DNA from: Dimorphilus gyrociliatus
Lineage: Eukaryota > Annelida > Polychaeta > Dinophilidae
Length of the DNA stretch: 20,684 bases
Reading direction: 5' to 3'
Assembly (NCBI GenBank): GCA_904063045.1
Contig: CAJFCJ010000091.1
Span: forward strand, 37,506-58,189
The position numbers and the translations under genes are program-made. This document shows, one piece after another, positions 9,624 to 19,333 of the stretch; position 1 is the stretch's first letter; each line of letters begins with the position of its first letter. Under the pieces are notes generated by a model. The model saw nothing but the letters and a program-made list of their open reading frames with translations, made no database searches and was not told the DNA's origin.

Positions 9624-11037
9624 AAATAACTAATTCTCCAGAAAATCGTGTTTAAGACATATACTGATTGATTGAAAGTATATTTTTATCACATTTTGGT
9701 GAATATTGAAGATTAAAATCTAATATAAATTAGAACTAAAGTAACTAAATTAAAAAAATTGACAGCAGAAAATGACCACCTCTAATTTTGATAGGCCTAA
9801 TATTAAGAATCTCTTTCATTGTGAGAGAAATGATATAATTGGAAATTTTAGCTTGTCAAAGTGTCATTATAATTCAAAGTTTTTAAATTACAGTTGCTAA
9901 GAAAAAACACTTGAAATATGAGTGAGAAAGGCTGCATCAAAGATTTATCCAAAAGAAAAAGGTTTTATGAATGTGTTTTTTTAATGCTCTTTAAAGATAT
10001 AATATGGAGATGGGAGAGAGAGGACTTGAGAGGGCTAAAGGTGATGGGAAAAAGAGAGAAAAAGCAAGAAAGATAGATAGAGAAGGAGACAAATAGAGAG
10101 AATTTTTTTGTGAAAACACAAAACAACTCATCATTCTAATTGTTCTTTCAGTTTCTAACATTTTCTTATCACATCTAACCCCTATTTTGTCCCAAAGAAA
10201 TCTTACAATATTATGAAACTAATGTAATAGCTACAATTTTAGAATTATAAAGAGGGGCTATAGAAATTGAAAAGACAAGATGAATTATTCTATAATGTTT
10301 TATAGTTGCTCTATTGTACATTGTTGTCATTGATTAAAAGAAGCATTAAGAATTAAGCTGTTTGTCAGATTTATGAAAAGAAATAATTTAAAAAAAAGAA
10401 TGTGTTGGAACATGATTGAAAAAACAAGGATTGGCTGTAAAAAAATTTTTATTGGCAATACAGTTTATAAATAGAAAAAGAATAAGAAAAAAGATACAAA
10501 TAATTCATAAAATCATTGATTAATAAAGCACACGAGCTGTAGTAAAACTTTTTTCTAAACCTAACCCTTACCTATTGATTTTTCCCACTAATCCCCTAAC
10601 CCAAATGTTATCTCTTACTAACAGCACTTCTCATTACCTACCTATCCTGTCTTATCAAGTACTTGAAATGTCTGATGTACAAAGCCAACACTTTTAGAAA
10701 ATTTTACAACCTTGAAAAGTGCATTGATTTAATATGAATATCTTATGATGGTATACATATTGAATGTGAAGATAATGACTTTTCATTCATTTTAAGAAAG
10801 AAGGGTAAATAATTAATTTATATCAAATTAATAACATTTTGTTACTTGGTGATCAGTGTAGCAAAAGGGACAATGATTTTTTATATGTTACAGTTTTCGA
10901 TGATTAATCTTTAAAGAGTGTTGATAATTCTCCATAAGAGAAAAAATTTACATCTTTATACCTACCAGTTTACATTATAAATAAAAAGATATGTTAAAAT
11001 CTTTCATTCTCAAAATTTTTTCTTTTCATTCTGAAGG
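9624..11037. other. Non-coding interval with a purine-rich tract
   Basis: No gene recognised. Noteworthy contents are a strand-asymmetric GA-rich stretch at about 10005-10115 (runs of GAGA and AGATAGATAGAGA) and isolated CCTAACCC words at 10558-10610. Mirrored at about 16679-18050. Confidence 0.55.
10005..10115 (+). repeat. Polypurine GA-rich tract
   Basis: About 110 bases almost free of C and low in T on the plus strand, with imperfect GA, GAAA and GATA steps. It is a low-complexity tract and not a clean microsatellite. The right arm has its complement at about 17560-17660. Confidence 0.75.
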
Positions 11038-12053
11038 TCATTTTATATGATTACTTTTTGTTTCTAAAATGTGTTTTGTTCGTTTTGTTGTTGTTGGTTG
11101 TTAGATGTTTTCGTTATTATGCATTATATGAAAATTTGACACAATTGATATTACATAATACTTACTTGTTATCATCCTATAATAATCATAATCAAGTTCA
11201 TCATTCAAAGTTGATTCTAAAGCAATATTATCTGTTTTAAAGTTGCATTCAAGTTCTGATTTTTCAGAAGAGAAGCCTCTTTAAAACAATAAAATAAATA
11301 TATTACAAAAGATAAGAAAAAAAATTGTTATATTATTTATTTAAATACTTACTGACAGTTGCTCAAAACACTGCAATACTCTTTACACATATTTAAATCT
11401 CCTGAAAATTCTTCCATATAATAATTTTTGTATTCCTTACCCTCAATCTTTTCAAATTGTTTTACTATATTCAAAAAAAAAATTTACTACTTTGAAAAAA
11501 AAAAGAACAAATTTTTTCTTACCCTGTGGAGCATTTGCTAGAATGTTGTTATATAAAAAAAATTAAGTTTTTTTTAAATAATGTAAAACAATATATATAA
11601 AAGTATTTTATTACGGCATGATGTAGTTTTTTGAAAATACTGAATCCCATTCTCAGATATTAGAAACATTTCTTTTGAATATAATTTACATTTTAATTCT
11701 ATCTGTTTATAAGTATATGACCTAAAAAATTAAAATACACATTTAGAATTTTTAAGCAATAAGAATAAAATTATCAATCTTTTACTTGCACATAGGATGA
11801 AGATCACAAAATATTGTACACTCTGGTAGACTGACAGATCCAAATTCCATCATTCTGTCATCATCTGAAGGTTTTTTGTCCACATAGGTATTATAGTTGC
11901 AAGCTAGAAATTAAAAAAAAAAACAGTTTAAACAGATTTCTTTTAATTTCTAAATTTTTTTAAAAATTTTATTGTTTTTTTTTATGTTATACCACATTTT
12001 ACATGCTTTGTTAGCATTAAAAGCACTATCAGAAATTGACAAAAGCCAGCCAT
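11038..12053 (-). CDS. Secreted protein with two PAN/Apple-like modules, left-arm copy (seven exons)
   Basis: Exons on the minus strand are 12053-11993, 11903-11786, 11721-11615, 11537-11523, 11464-11353, 11278-11166 and 11063-11038, all with GT-AG borders and matching phases, giving 183 residues. The first 20 residues are a signal peptide (core FLIVLLML). Two modules follow with the same ladder C-x3-C-x5-C-x11-C: C49-C53-C59-C71 and C127-C131-C137-C149; C22 and C95 bracket the first, like the outer disulfide of Apple domains. PAN/Apple modules bind proteins or carbohydrates outside the cell; the partner here is unknown. Exon 4 is a 15-base micro-exon. Exons 1-6 match the right-arm copy by eye; the last exon differs and stops earlier here. 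It lies between LTR-like blocks A and B. The structure was inferred from sequence alone; transcript evidence would decide it. Confidence 0.68.
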
Positions 12054-13130
12054 GCATGAAAAAATTGTATCTATAATATAAAAAAAAGAGAATGTTCACA
12101 CTAGCTTTATAGATATTTTTTCTTTCATAATTTGAAACAAATATTTATGTATACTGTTCTTACTGACTTATACATATCTATATCTATTTATATATATATA
12201 TATATATTATTAAAGGTTTTAAAGATATTTGAATAAGTTACCTTTTTAATTGCATTTATTGTCAGTTAAAAAGGTAAAATGATAAATTATGCATTAAATC
12301 ACTATTTGATATTTATTTCTAAACAATGTGATCTCAGATTTCTGAAAGAATAAATAAATTCAAATATTAACTGATACTGAGAAAAATCTCTTCTATATTT
12401 TATTCAGGAAAGTTTGAATAAACAAGTACTAGTTTTATGCAATGTATGTGTTTTTTTTATACATTTTAAGTAAAGTGTAATATGAAAATTATTGTCTGTA
12501 GATCTTTGGTATTGATTATATCTGGTAAAGCCATATTTGGGATCACAACTTTCTTAGTACGTATTAAAAAATCAGATATTTGTCCTTCAATTTCATTAAA
12601 TATGATTTTTTTTTTCATTTCTAAATATTTTCTAGCTACATGCTCTTACAGTATGAATCTATTCAATAAAATGACAGTGTAATTAGAGTACAACAGAAGC
12701 CCTCCAGAATAGAAGGTGTAAAACATCTATAGCAGAAATTGCCCAGAAACAAGACATATGTCACCAAGGACTGTCAATGAAATCGCCCTCTATTGGTAAT
12801 AAACAAAATGTACAAAAAATTTTGTGTTCATATATAATTTATGTACACATACATTCGTCAGCTATAATCTACAATAGAGAAGTAGTATTGAACCAGTATT
12901 GTACTATGCAGATAGCACTGATAAAGATAAGCAGTAGTGACCTAGTTTCGCATAGGGCAGTGCATACACATTATGCAGTAATAAAACCTATTAATTTATA
13001 AAGAATATTTGCTATTTGCAACCTAGCATTAATATTACAATTTATTAATCCATAAATTTATGATTTGAACTAAAACTAGTTCAATTAATTATCAATTATG
13101 CTTAAATTCTAAGTTTAGATTATATTGACT
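12054..13130. other. Upstream interval of the left PAN gene
   Basis: Contains a TA microsatellite (12189-12208) and otherwise AT-rich sequence with short open frames that show no domain (for example 12482-12682 and 12777-13001). The promoter of the PAN gene should lie here. A splice acceptor-like ATTATAG just before exon 1, seen on the gene strand, suggests a spliced 5' UTR. Confidence 0.45.
12189..12208. repeat. (TA)n microsatellite
   Basis: About ten TA steps in a row. The mirrored copy lies at about 15467-15487. Confidence 0.9.
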
Positions 13131-13772
13131 ATTCAACAGTATTGTATACACAATACTGTTCTTTTTAACATGCATTAATCAGATATACTTCCTCCTTATA
13201 TGCTCATGCTAAATTTACTAACTCAATCAATTGAATATCATTATTAAGGTAGAATATAAAAACGGTCAAATATACAATCTACATGTTTTCTTCATTGTTC
13301 GACTTGTCCTACTAAAATTGTTACATCTTATGCAACTCTCCAACCTGAGAAATTCAACTATTATTTAGAAGAGGAAAACAATAAAAACATGACCATATTT
13401 ACAACTTTTCTTTGTCTTCAAATGTTACTTTTGTTTTTGTGAACATTGAAATTTTGAACTATCAACCCTTAAAAGAGTATATAAACCCTACGAAATTAAC
13501 AGTTGACAGTTCACTTTTCTAACTGTCAGCTAGTTGTTTAAACTAGCTTGTTTAGAACTAAAAGCTCATTTTACTCAATACATATTCTTTGGACAAATAC
13601 TGGTGTTTTGTTGATTAATTTCTACCGAAATTGCCTTTGTTAGACTATTTGTGGACGAACTTTAAAGGTTCTATTTGGACCAGTACTTTGGCAAGTTGGT
13701 AAATGATTGGAAAGGACAATTACAGTTGTGACGAACCAGAAATTCCTACAATTACAATACAAAAAGTACACT
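13131..13772 (+). repeat. LTR-like block, copy B
   Basis: Homologous to copy A in the same orientation: inverted motif AGTATTGT-N4-ACAATACT (13138-13157), TATA box TATATAAA (13478-13485), GCTTGTTTAGAACTA, ACTGGTGTTTTGTTG and the TGGACGAACTT...CCAGTACTTTGG segment. The position matching copy A's AATAAA reads AATACA. Homology with A ends near AAGTACAC, five to six bases before the palindrome spacer. Confidence 0.65.
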
Positions 13773-13825
13773 TGCAAATCCCTTGGGTAAACATTATATT
13801 CCTGCCATGCCTGTGGTGTAGGTAG
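13703..13825 (+). pseudogene. Gag-like start following LTR-like copy B, running into the spacer
   Basis: A 40-codon frame beginning MIGKDNYSCD and reaching EIPTITIQ, in register with the start after copy A. It crosses from the left arm into the unique spacer and stops at TAG (13823-13825). It is probably a fragment of a Gypsy-type gag; too short to prove. Confidence 0.35.
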
Positions 13826-13893
13826 ATATGCATAATTAGCTCCAAATCGCACACACACTTTCCTTTATCTGTAATGTTCATACCCATTTTGTA
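13778..13893. other. Unique spacer at the palindrome centre (116 bp)
   Basis: The only non-mirrored bases between the arms. The arms close with CTTGCAA (13771-13777) on the left and TTGCAAG (13894-13900) on the right. The spacer is less AT-rich than its surroundings. Minus-strand and plus-strand open frames cross it, but both owe their length to the mirrored arms. Confidence 0.9.
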
Positions 13894-13898
13894 TTGCA

Positions 13899-14547
13899 AG
13901 TGTACTTTCTTGTATTGTAATTGTAGGAATTTCTGGTTCGTCACAACTGTAATTGTCCTTTCCAATCATTTACCAACTTGCCAAAGTACTGGTCCAAATA
14001 GAACCTTTAAAGTTCGTCCACAAATAGTCTAACAAAGGCAATTTCGGTAGAAATTAATCAACAAAACACCAGTATTTTGTCCAAAGAATATGTATTGAGT
14101 AAAATGAGCTTTTAGTTCTAAACAAGCTAGTTTAAACAACTAGCTGACAGTTAGAAAAGTGAACTGTCAACTGTTAATTTCGTAGGGTTTATATACTCTT
14201 TTAAGGGTTGATAGTTCATAAATTTCAATGTTCACAAAAACAAAAGTAACATTTGAAGACAAAGAAAAGTTGTAAATATGGTCATGTTTTTATTGTTTTC
14301 CTCTTCTAAATAATAGTTGAATTTCTCAGGTTGGAGAGTTGCATAAGATGTAACAATTTTAGTAGGACAAGTCGAACAATGAAGAAAACATGTAGATTGT
14401 ATATTTGACCGTTTTTATATTCTACCTTAATAATGATATTCAATTGATTGAGTTAGTAAATTTAGCATGAGCATATAAGGAGGAAGTATATCTGATTAAT
14501 GCATGTTAAAAAGAACAGTATTGTGTATACAATACTGTTGAATAGTC
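13899..14547 (-). repeat. LTR-like block, copy B' (mirror of B)
   Basis: Nearly identical to copy B in reverse complement. TATA box at 14195-14188 on the minus strand, inverted motif at 14517-14536. Confidence 0.65.
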
Positions 14548-15622
14548 AATATAATCTAAACTTAGAATTTAAGCATAATTGATAATTAATTGAACTAGTT
14601 TTAGTTCAAAATCATAAATTTATGGATTAATAAATTGTAATATTAATGCTAGGTTGCAAATAGCAAATATTCTTTATATAATTTAATAGGTTTTATTACT
14701 GCATAATGTGTATGCACTGCCCTATGCGAAACTAGGTCACTACTGCTTATCTTTATCAGTGCTATCTGCATAGTACAATACTGGTTCAATACTACTTCTC
14801 TATTGTAGATTATAGCTGACGAATGTATGTGTACATAAATTATATATGAACACAAAATTTTTTGTACATTTTGTTTATTACCAATAGAGGGCGATTTCAT
14901 TGACAGTCCTTGGTGGACATATGTCTTGTTTCTGGGCAATTTCTGCTATAGATGTTTTACACCTTCTATTCTGGAGGGCTTCTGTTGTACTCTATTACAC
15001 TGTCATTTTATTGAATAGATTCATACTGTAAGAGCATGTAGCTAGAAAATATTTAGAAATGAAAAAAAAAATCATATTTAATGAAATTGAAGGACAAATA
15101 TCTGATTTTTTAATACGTACTAAGAAAGTTGTGATCCCAAATATGGCTTTACCAGATATAATCAATACCAAAGATCTACAGACATAATTTTCATATTACA
15201 CTTTACTTAAAATGTATAAAAAAAAACACATACATTGCATAAAACTAGTACTTGTTTATTCAAACTTTCCTGAATAAAATATAGAAGAGATTTTTCTCAG
15301 TATCAGTTAATATTTGAATTTATTTATTCTTCAGAAATCTGAGATCACATTGTTTAGAAATAAATATCAAATAGTGATTTAATGCATAATTTATCATTTT
15401 ACCTTTTTAACTGACAATAAATGCAATTAAAAAGGTAACTTATTCAAATATCTTTAAAACCTTTAATAATATATATATATATATATAAATAGATATAGAT
15501 ATGTATAAGTCAGTAAGAACAGTATACATAAATATTTGTTTCAAATTATGAAAGAAAAAATATCTATAAAGCTAGTGTGAACATTCTCTTTTTTTTATAT
15601 TATAGATACAATTTTTTCATGC
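14548..15622. other. Upstream interval of the right PAN gene
   Basis: Mirror of 12054-13130, with the AT microsatellite at about 15467-15487. A 51-codon plus-strand frame at 15032-15187 has no start or domain I recognise. Confidence 0.45.
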
Positions 15623-16678
15623 ATGGCTGGCTTTTGTCAATTTCTGATAGTGCTTTTAATGCTAACAAAGCATGTAAAATGTGGTATAACATAAAAAAAA
15701 ACAATAAAATTTTTAAAAAAATTTAGAAATTAAAAGAAATCTGTTTAAACTGTTTTTTTTTTTTAATTTCTAGCTTGCAACTATAATACCTATGTGGACA
15801 AAAAACCTTCAGATGATGACAGAATGATGGAATTTGGATCTGTCAGTCTACCAGAGTGTACAATATTTTGTGATCTTCATCCTATGTGCAAGTAAAAGAT
15901 TGATAATTTTATTCTTATTGCTTAAAAATTCTAAATGTGTATTTTAATTTTTTAGGTCATATACTTATAAACAGATAGAATTAAAATGTAAATTATATTC
16001 AAAAGAAATGTTTCTAATATCTGAGAATGGGATTCAGTATTTTCAAAAAACTACATCATGCCGTAATAAAATACTTTTATATATATTGTTTTACATTATT
16101 TAAAAAAAACTTAATTTTTTTTATATAACAACATTCTAGCAAATGCTCCACAGGGTAAGAAAAAATTTGGTTCTTTTTTTTTCAAAGTAGTAAATTTTTT
16201 TTTTGAATATAGTAAAACAATTTGAAAAGATTGAGGGTAAGGAATACAAAAATTATTATATGGAAGAATTTTCAGGAGATTTAAATATGTGTAAAGAGTA
16301 TTGCAGTGTTTTGAGCAACTGTCAGTAAGTATTTAAATAAATAATATAACAATTTTTTTTCTTATCTTTTGTAATATATTTATTTTATTGTTTTAAAGAG
16401 GCTTCTCTTCTGAAAAATCAGAACTTGAATGCAACTTTAAAACAGATAATATTGCTTTAGAATCAACTTTGAATGATGAACTTGATTATGATTATTATAG
16501 GATGATAACAAGTAAGTATTATGTAATATCAATTGTGTCAAATTTTCATATAATGCATAATAACGAAAACATCTAACAACCAACAACACAAACGAACAAA
16601 CACATTTTAGAAACAAAAGTAATCATTAAAAATGACCTTCAGAATGAAAGAAAAAATTTTGAGAATGAAAGATTTTAA
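15623..16678 (+). CDS. Secreted protein with two PAN/Apple-like modules, right-arm copy (seven exons)
   Basis: Exons 15623-15683, 15774-15891, 15956-16062, 16140-16154, 16213-16324, 16399-16511 and 16611-16678 splice in frame through introns of 90, 64, 77, 58, 74 and 99 bases to 197 residues and a TAA. The start MAGFCQFLIVLLML is a signal peptide, so the product should enter the secretory pathway and fold with disulfides. Two PAN/Apple-like cores (49-71 and 127-149) have identical cysteine spacing, and in both an intron of phase 2 falls directly after the third cysteine, as expected from an internal module duplication. The tail is acidic, then Lys/Asn-rich. The terminal exon differs from the left copy by indels, which lengthens this C-terminus by 14 residues; the true end is uncertain. 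The gene is transcribed away from the palindrome centre, opposite to its twin. Family assignment rests on the cysteine pattern and flanking residues. Confidence 0.68.
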
Positions 16679-18050
16679 CATATCTTTTTATTTATAATGT
16701 AAACTGGTAGGTATAAAGATGTAAATTTTTTCTCTTATGGAGAATTATCAACACTCTTTAAAGATTAATCATCGAAAACTGTAACATATAAAAAATCATT
16801 GTCCCTTTTGCTACACTGATCACAAGTAACAAAAGTTATTAATTTGATATAAATTAATTATTTACCCTTCTTTCTTAAAATGAATGAAAAGTCATTATCT
16901 TCACATTCAATATGTATACCATCATAAGATATTCTATTAAATCAATGCACTTTTCAAGGTTGTAAAATTTTCTAAAAGTGTTGGCTTTGTACATCAGACA
17001 TTTCAAGTACTTGATAAGACAGGATAGGTAGGTAATGAGAAGTGCTGTTAGTAAGAGATAAATTTGGGTTAGGGGATTAGTGGGAAAAATCAATAGGTAA
17101 GGGTTAGGTTTAGAAAAAAGTTTTACTACAGCTCGTGTGCTTTATTAATCAATGATTTTATGAATTATTTGTATCTTTTTTCTTATTCTTTTTCTATTTA
17201 TAAACTGTATTGCAATAAAAATTTTTTTACAGCCAATCCTTGTTTTTTCAATCATGTTCCAACACATTCTTTTTTTTAAATTATTTCTTTTCATAAATCT
17301 GACAAACGCTTAATTCTTAATGCTTTTTTAATCAATGACAACAATGTACAATAGAGCAACTATAAAACATTATAGAATAATTCATCTTGTCTTTTCAATT
17401 TCTATAGCCCCTCTTTATAATTCTAAAATTGTAGCTATTACATTAGTTTCATAATATTGTAAGATTTCTTTGGGACAAAATAGGGGTTAGATGTGATAAG
17501 AAAATGTTAGAAACTGAAAGAACAATTAGAATGATGAGTTGTTTTGTGTTTTCACAAAAAAATTCTCTCTATTTGTCTCCTTCTCTATCTATCTTTCTTG
17601 CTTTTTCTCTCTTTTTCCCATCACCTTTAGCCCTCTCAAGTCCTCTCTCTCCATCTCCATATTATATCTTTAAAGAGCATTAAAAAAACACATTCATAAA
17701 ACCTTTTTCTTTTGGATAAATCTTTGATGCAGCTTTCTCACTCATATTTCAAGTGTTTTTTCTTAGCAACTGTAATTTAAAACACTTTGAATTATAATGA
17801 CACTTTGACAAGCTAAAATTTCCAATTATATCATTTCTCTCACAATGAAAGAGATTCTTAATATTAGGCCTATCAAAATTAGAGGTGGTCATTTTCTGCT
17901 GTCAATTTTTTTAATTTAGTTACTTTAGTTCTAATTTATATTAGATTTTAATCTTCAATATTCACACAAATGTGATAAAATATACTTTCAATCAATCAGT
18001 ATATGTCTTAAACACGATTTTCTGGAGAATTAGTTATTTTCAATTCAAGA
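16679..18050. other. Non-coding interval, mirror of 9624-11037
   Basis: Carries the pyrimidine-rich complement of the GA tract (about 17560-17660) and GGTTAGGGG words near 17070. No gene recognised. From here outwards, single-base deletions relative to the left arm become frequent. Confidence 0.5.
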
Positions 18051-18099
18051 GGTAGAGACTATGGTTTTTTCCAAAAAGTCATATTCTTAATTATTGTAT

Positions 18100-18760
18100 T
18101 CCTAGGTTACTTTGTTGTATTGTAATTGTAGGAATCTCGAGCTTATCAAATTCAAATTCATCCTCACCAATCATTTACCATGTACCAAAGTACTGGTCCA
18201 AATAGAACCTTTCAAGTTCGTCCACAAGTTGTCTCACAAATGAAACTTTACAAGAAATTTACCAACAAACACCAGTATTTCATTCAAGAGTATTTATTGA
18301 GTAAATGATTTCTAGTTCTAAACAAGCAAGTTTTAACACAAGTTAGCTGTTAGAAAACTGAACTGCCTACTGATAAATTCATAGGCTTTATATACTTTTC
18401 CAAAAGTTCAAAGTTCACAGATAAAAATATCTACACAAAACAAATGTATCATTATGGATAAAAGGAAAGTTCAAATATGGTTCCATATTTGTTGATTTTG
18501 CTTTGTTAAGGAAAACTGTTGTCAGTAGGTCAGAAAATTGCATAAGATGTAACAATTTTTGGTAAATGTTGGATTGGTTCCAACACACAAAAATAGACAG
18601 AGGTCATCATAATGCTGTTTTTAAATACACAAATTATTAATAATAATTGTTTTGTCAAAGTAAAATATTTGAGTATAAGTCAGTGGCAGAGTAAGGTTAA
18701 TTTCACTTGACCATCCAATAGTATTGTGCTTACAATACTTGTTGAAGTGACAATGAACTA
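18100..18760 (-). repeat. LTR-like block, copy A' (mirror of A)
   Basis: Reverse complement of copy A with many single-base losses. TATA box at 18394-18387 on the minus strand, inverted motif at 18720-18739, gag-like ATG at 18174-18172. Confidence 0.65.
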
Positions 18761-19074
18761 CACACTTCAAATATATATGAAATAGTGCAAGATACAATTA
18801 ATGATCATTAAATTGATGTGCAAATTAATAAAAACTAGAATTTAAGTTTAGTTGTATGTATATTCTACAACTACCTTTAAATAGTATAAAATAGGGTGTG
18901 TTGTACACTAGGCAGGCAGAGTATTGTTAAATACTATTTTGATATTTCTTTTCCATAGGTGAATGGAATGTAACAATTTGGAGATGCTCTAGACTGTGCA
19001 TACTTGTAGGTAAGTATATGTGTATGGTTTACAATAACTGCCTGAATGTGTACACTTGTTTCAATAAGGGTACA

Positions 19075-19153
19075 GGAGAAAAGTCCACTGGAGAAACGTC
19101 CACTGTTTGGAGAAAACGTCACTGTGAGAAAACGTCACTGGAGAAACTCCATT
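19075..19153 (+). repeat. Decayed iteron array in the right arm
   Basis: Mirror of the array at 8487-8574. All five units can be recognised (from 19075, 19090, 19109, about 19125 and 19140), and each has lost one to three bases relative to the 16-bp unit, for example GGAGAAAAGTCCACT and GGAGAAACGTCCACT. If real, binding by the transposase would be weakened. Confidence 0.85.
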
Positions 19154-19333
19154 ATAAACTTCAAAGTAAGATATAAGATATTTGATAGATGGAGTTTTTA
19201 GAGCAATTTGACAGGAAAAAATGAATAATAAGAATTACAAATATTTAAATATTAATATATTGATTAAGTAAAAAGAAGCAATATAACAAGAATGATTGAC
19301 AACAGTGTAACAACATTAAAGAATAAAGGTATT

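Larger units (their letters stand above)
6949..13777 (+). repeat. Left arm of giant palindrome (at least 6.8 kb)
   Basis: Read in reverse complement this segment matches 13894-20684 end to end. Anchors: base 6949 pairs with 20684, the transposase stop 8305 with 19334, the PAN exon borders 11786 and 11903 with 15891 and 15774, and 13777 with 13894. Identity is very high by eye, near-perfect in the inner 3 kb. The arm begins inside exon 2 of the MULE gene only because the right arm meets the window edge; the true outer border is unseen. Confidence 0.97.

Noticed and set aside
8895-13772. Copies A and B as the two LTRs of a single retrotransposon with the PAN gene inside
   Set aside because: They differ too much, both are followed by a gag-like start, and the interval holds no pol.
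13640-13965. Minus-strand open frames crossing the palindrome centre
   Set aside because: They read through mirrored arm sequence and the antisense of the gag-like starts; no domain is seen.
15032-15187. 51-codon frame upstream of the right PAN gene
   Set aside because: No start, splice context or domain; such a length is not remarkable in this sequence.
8487-19153. The segment between the inner iteron arrays as one 10.6-kb composite transposon
   Set aside because: The two arrays point the wrong way (right-end type on the left, left-end type on the right) for that segment to be a normal element.
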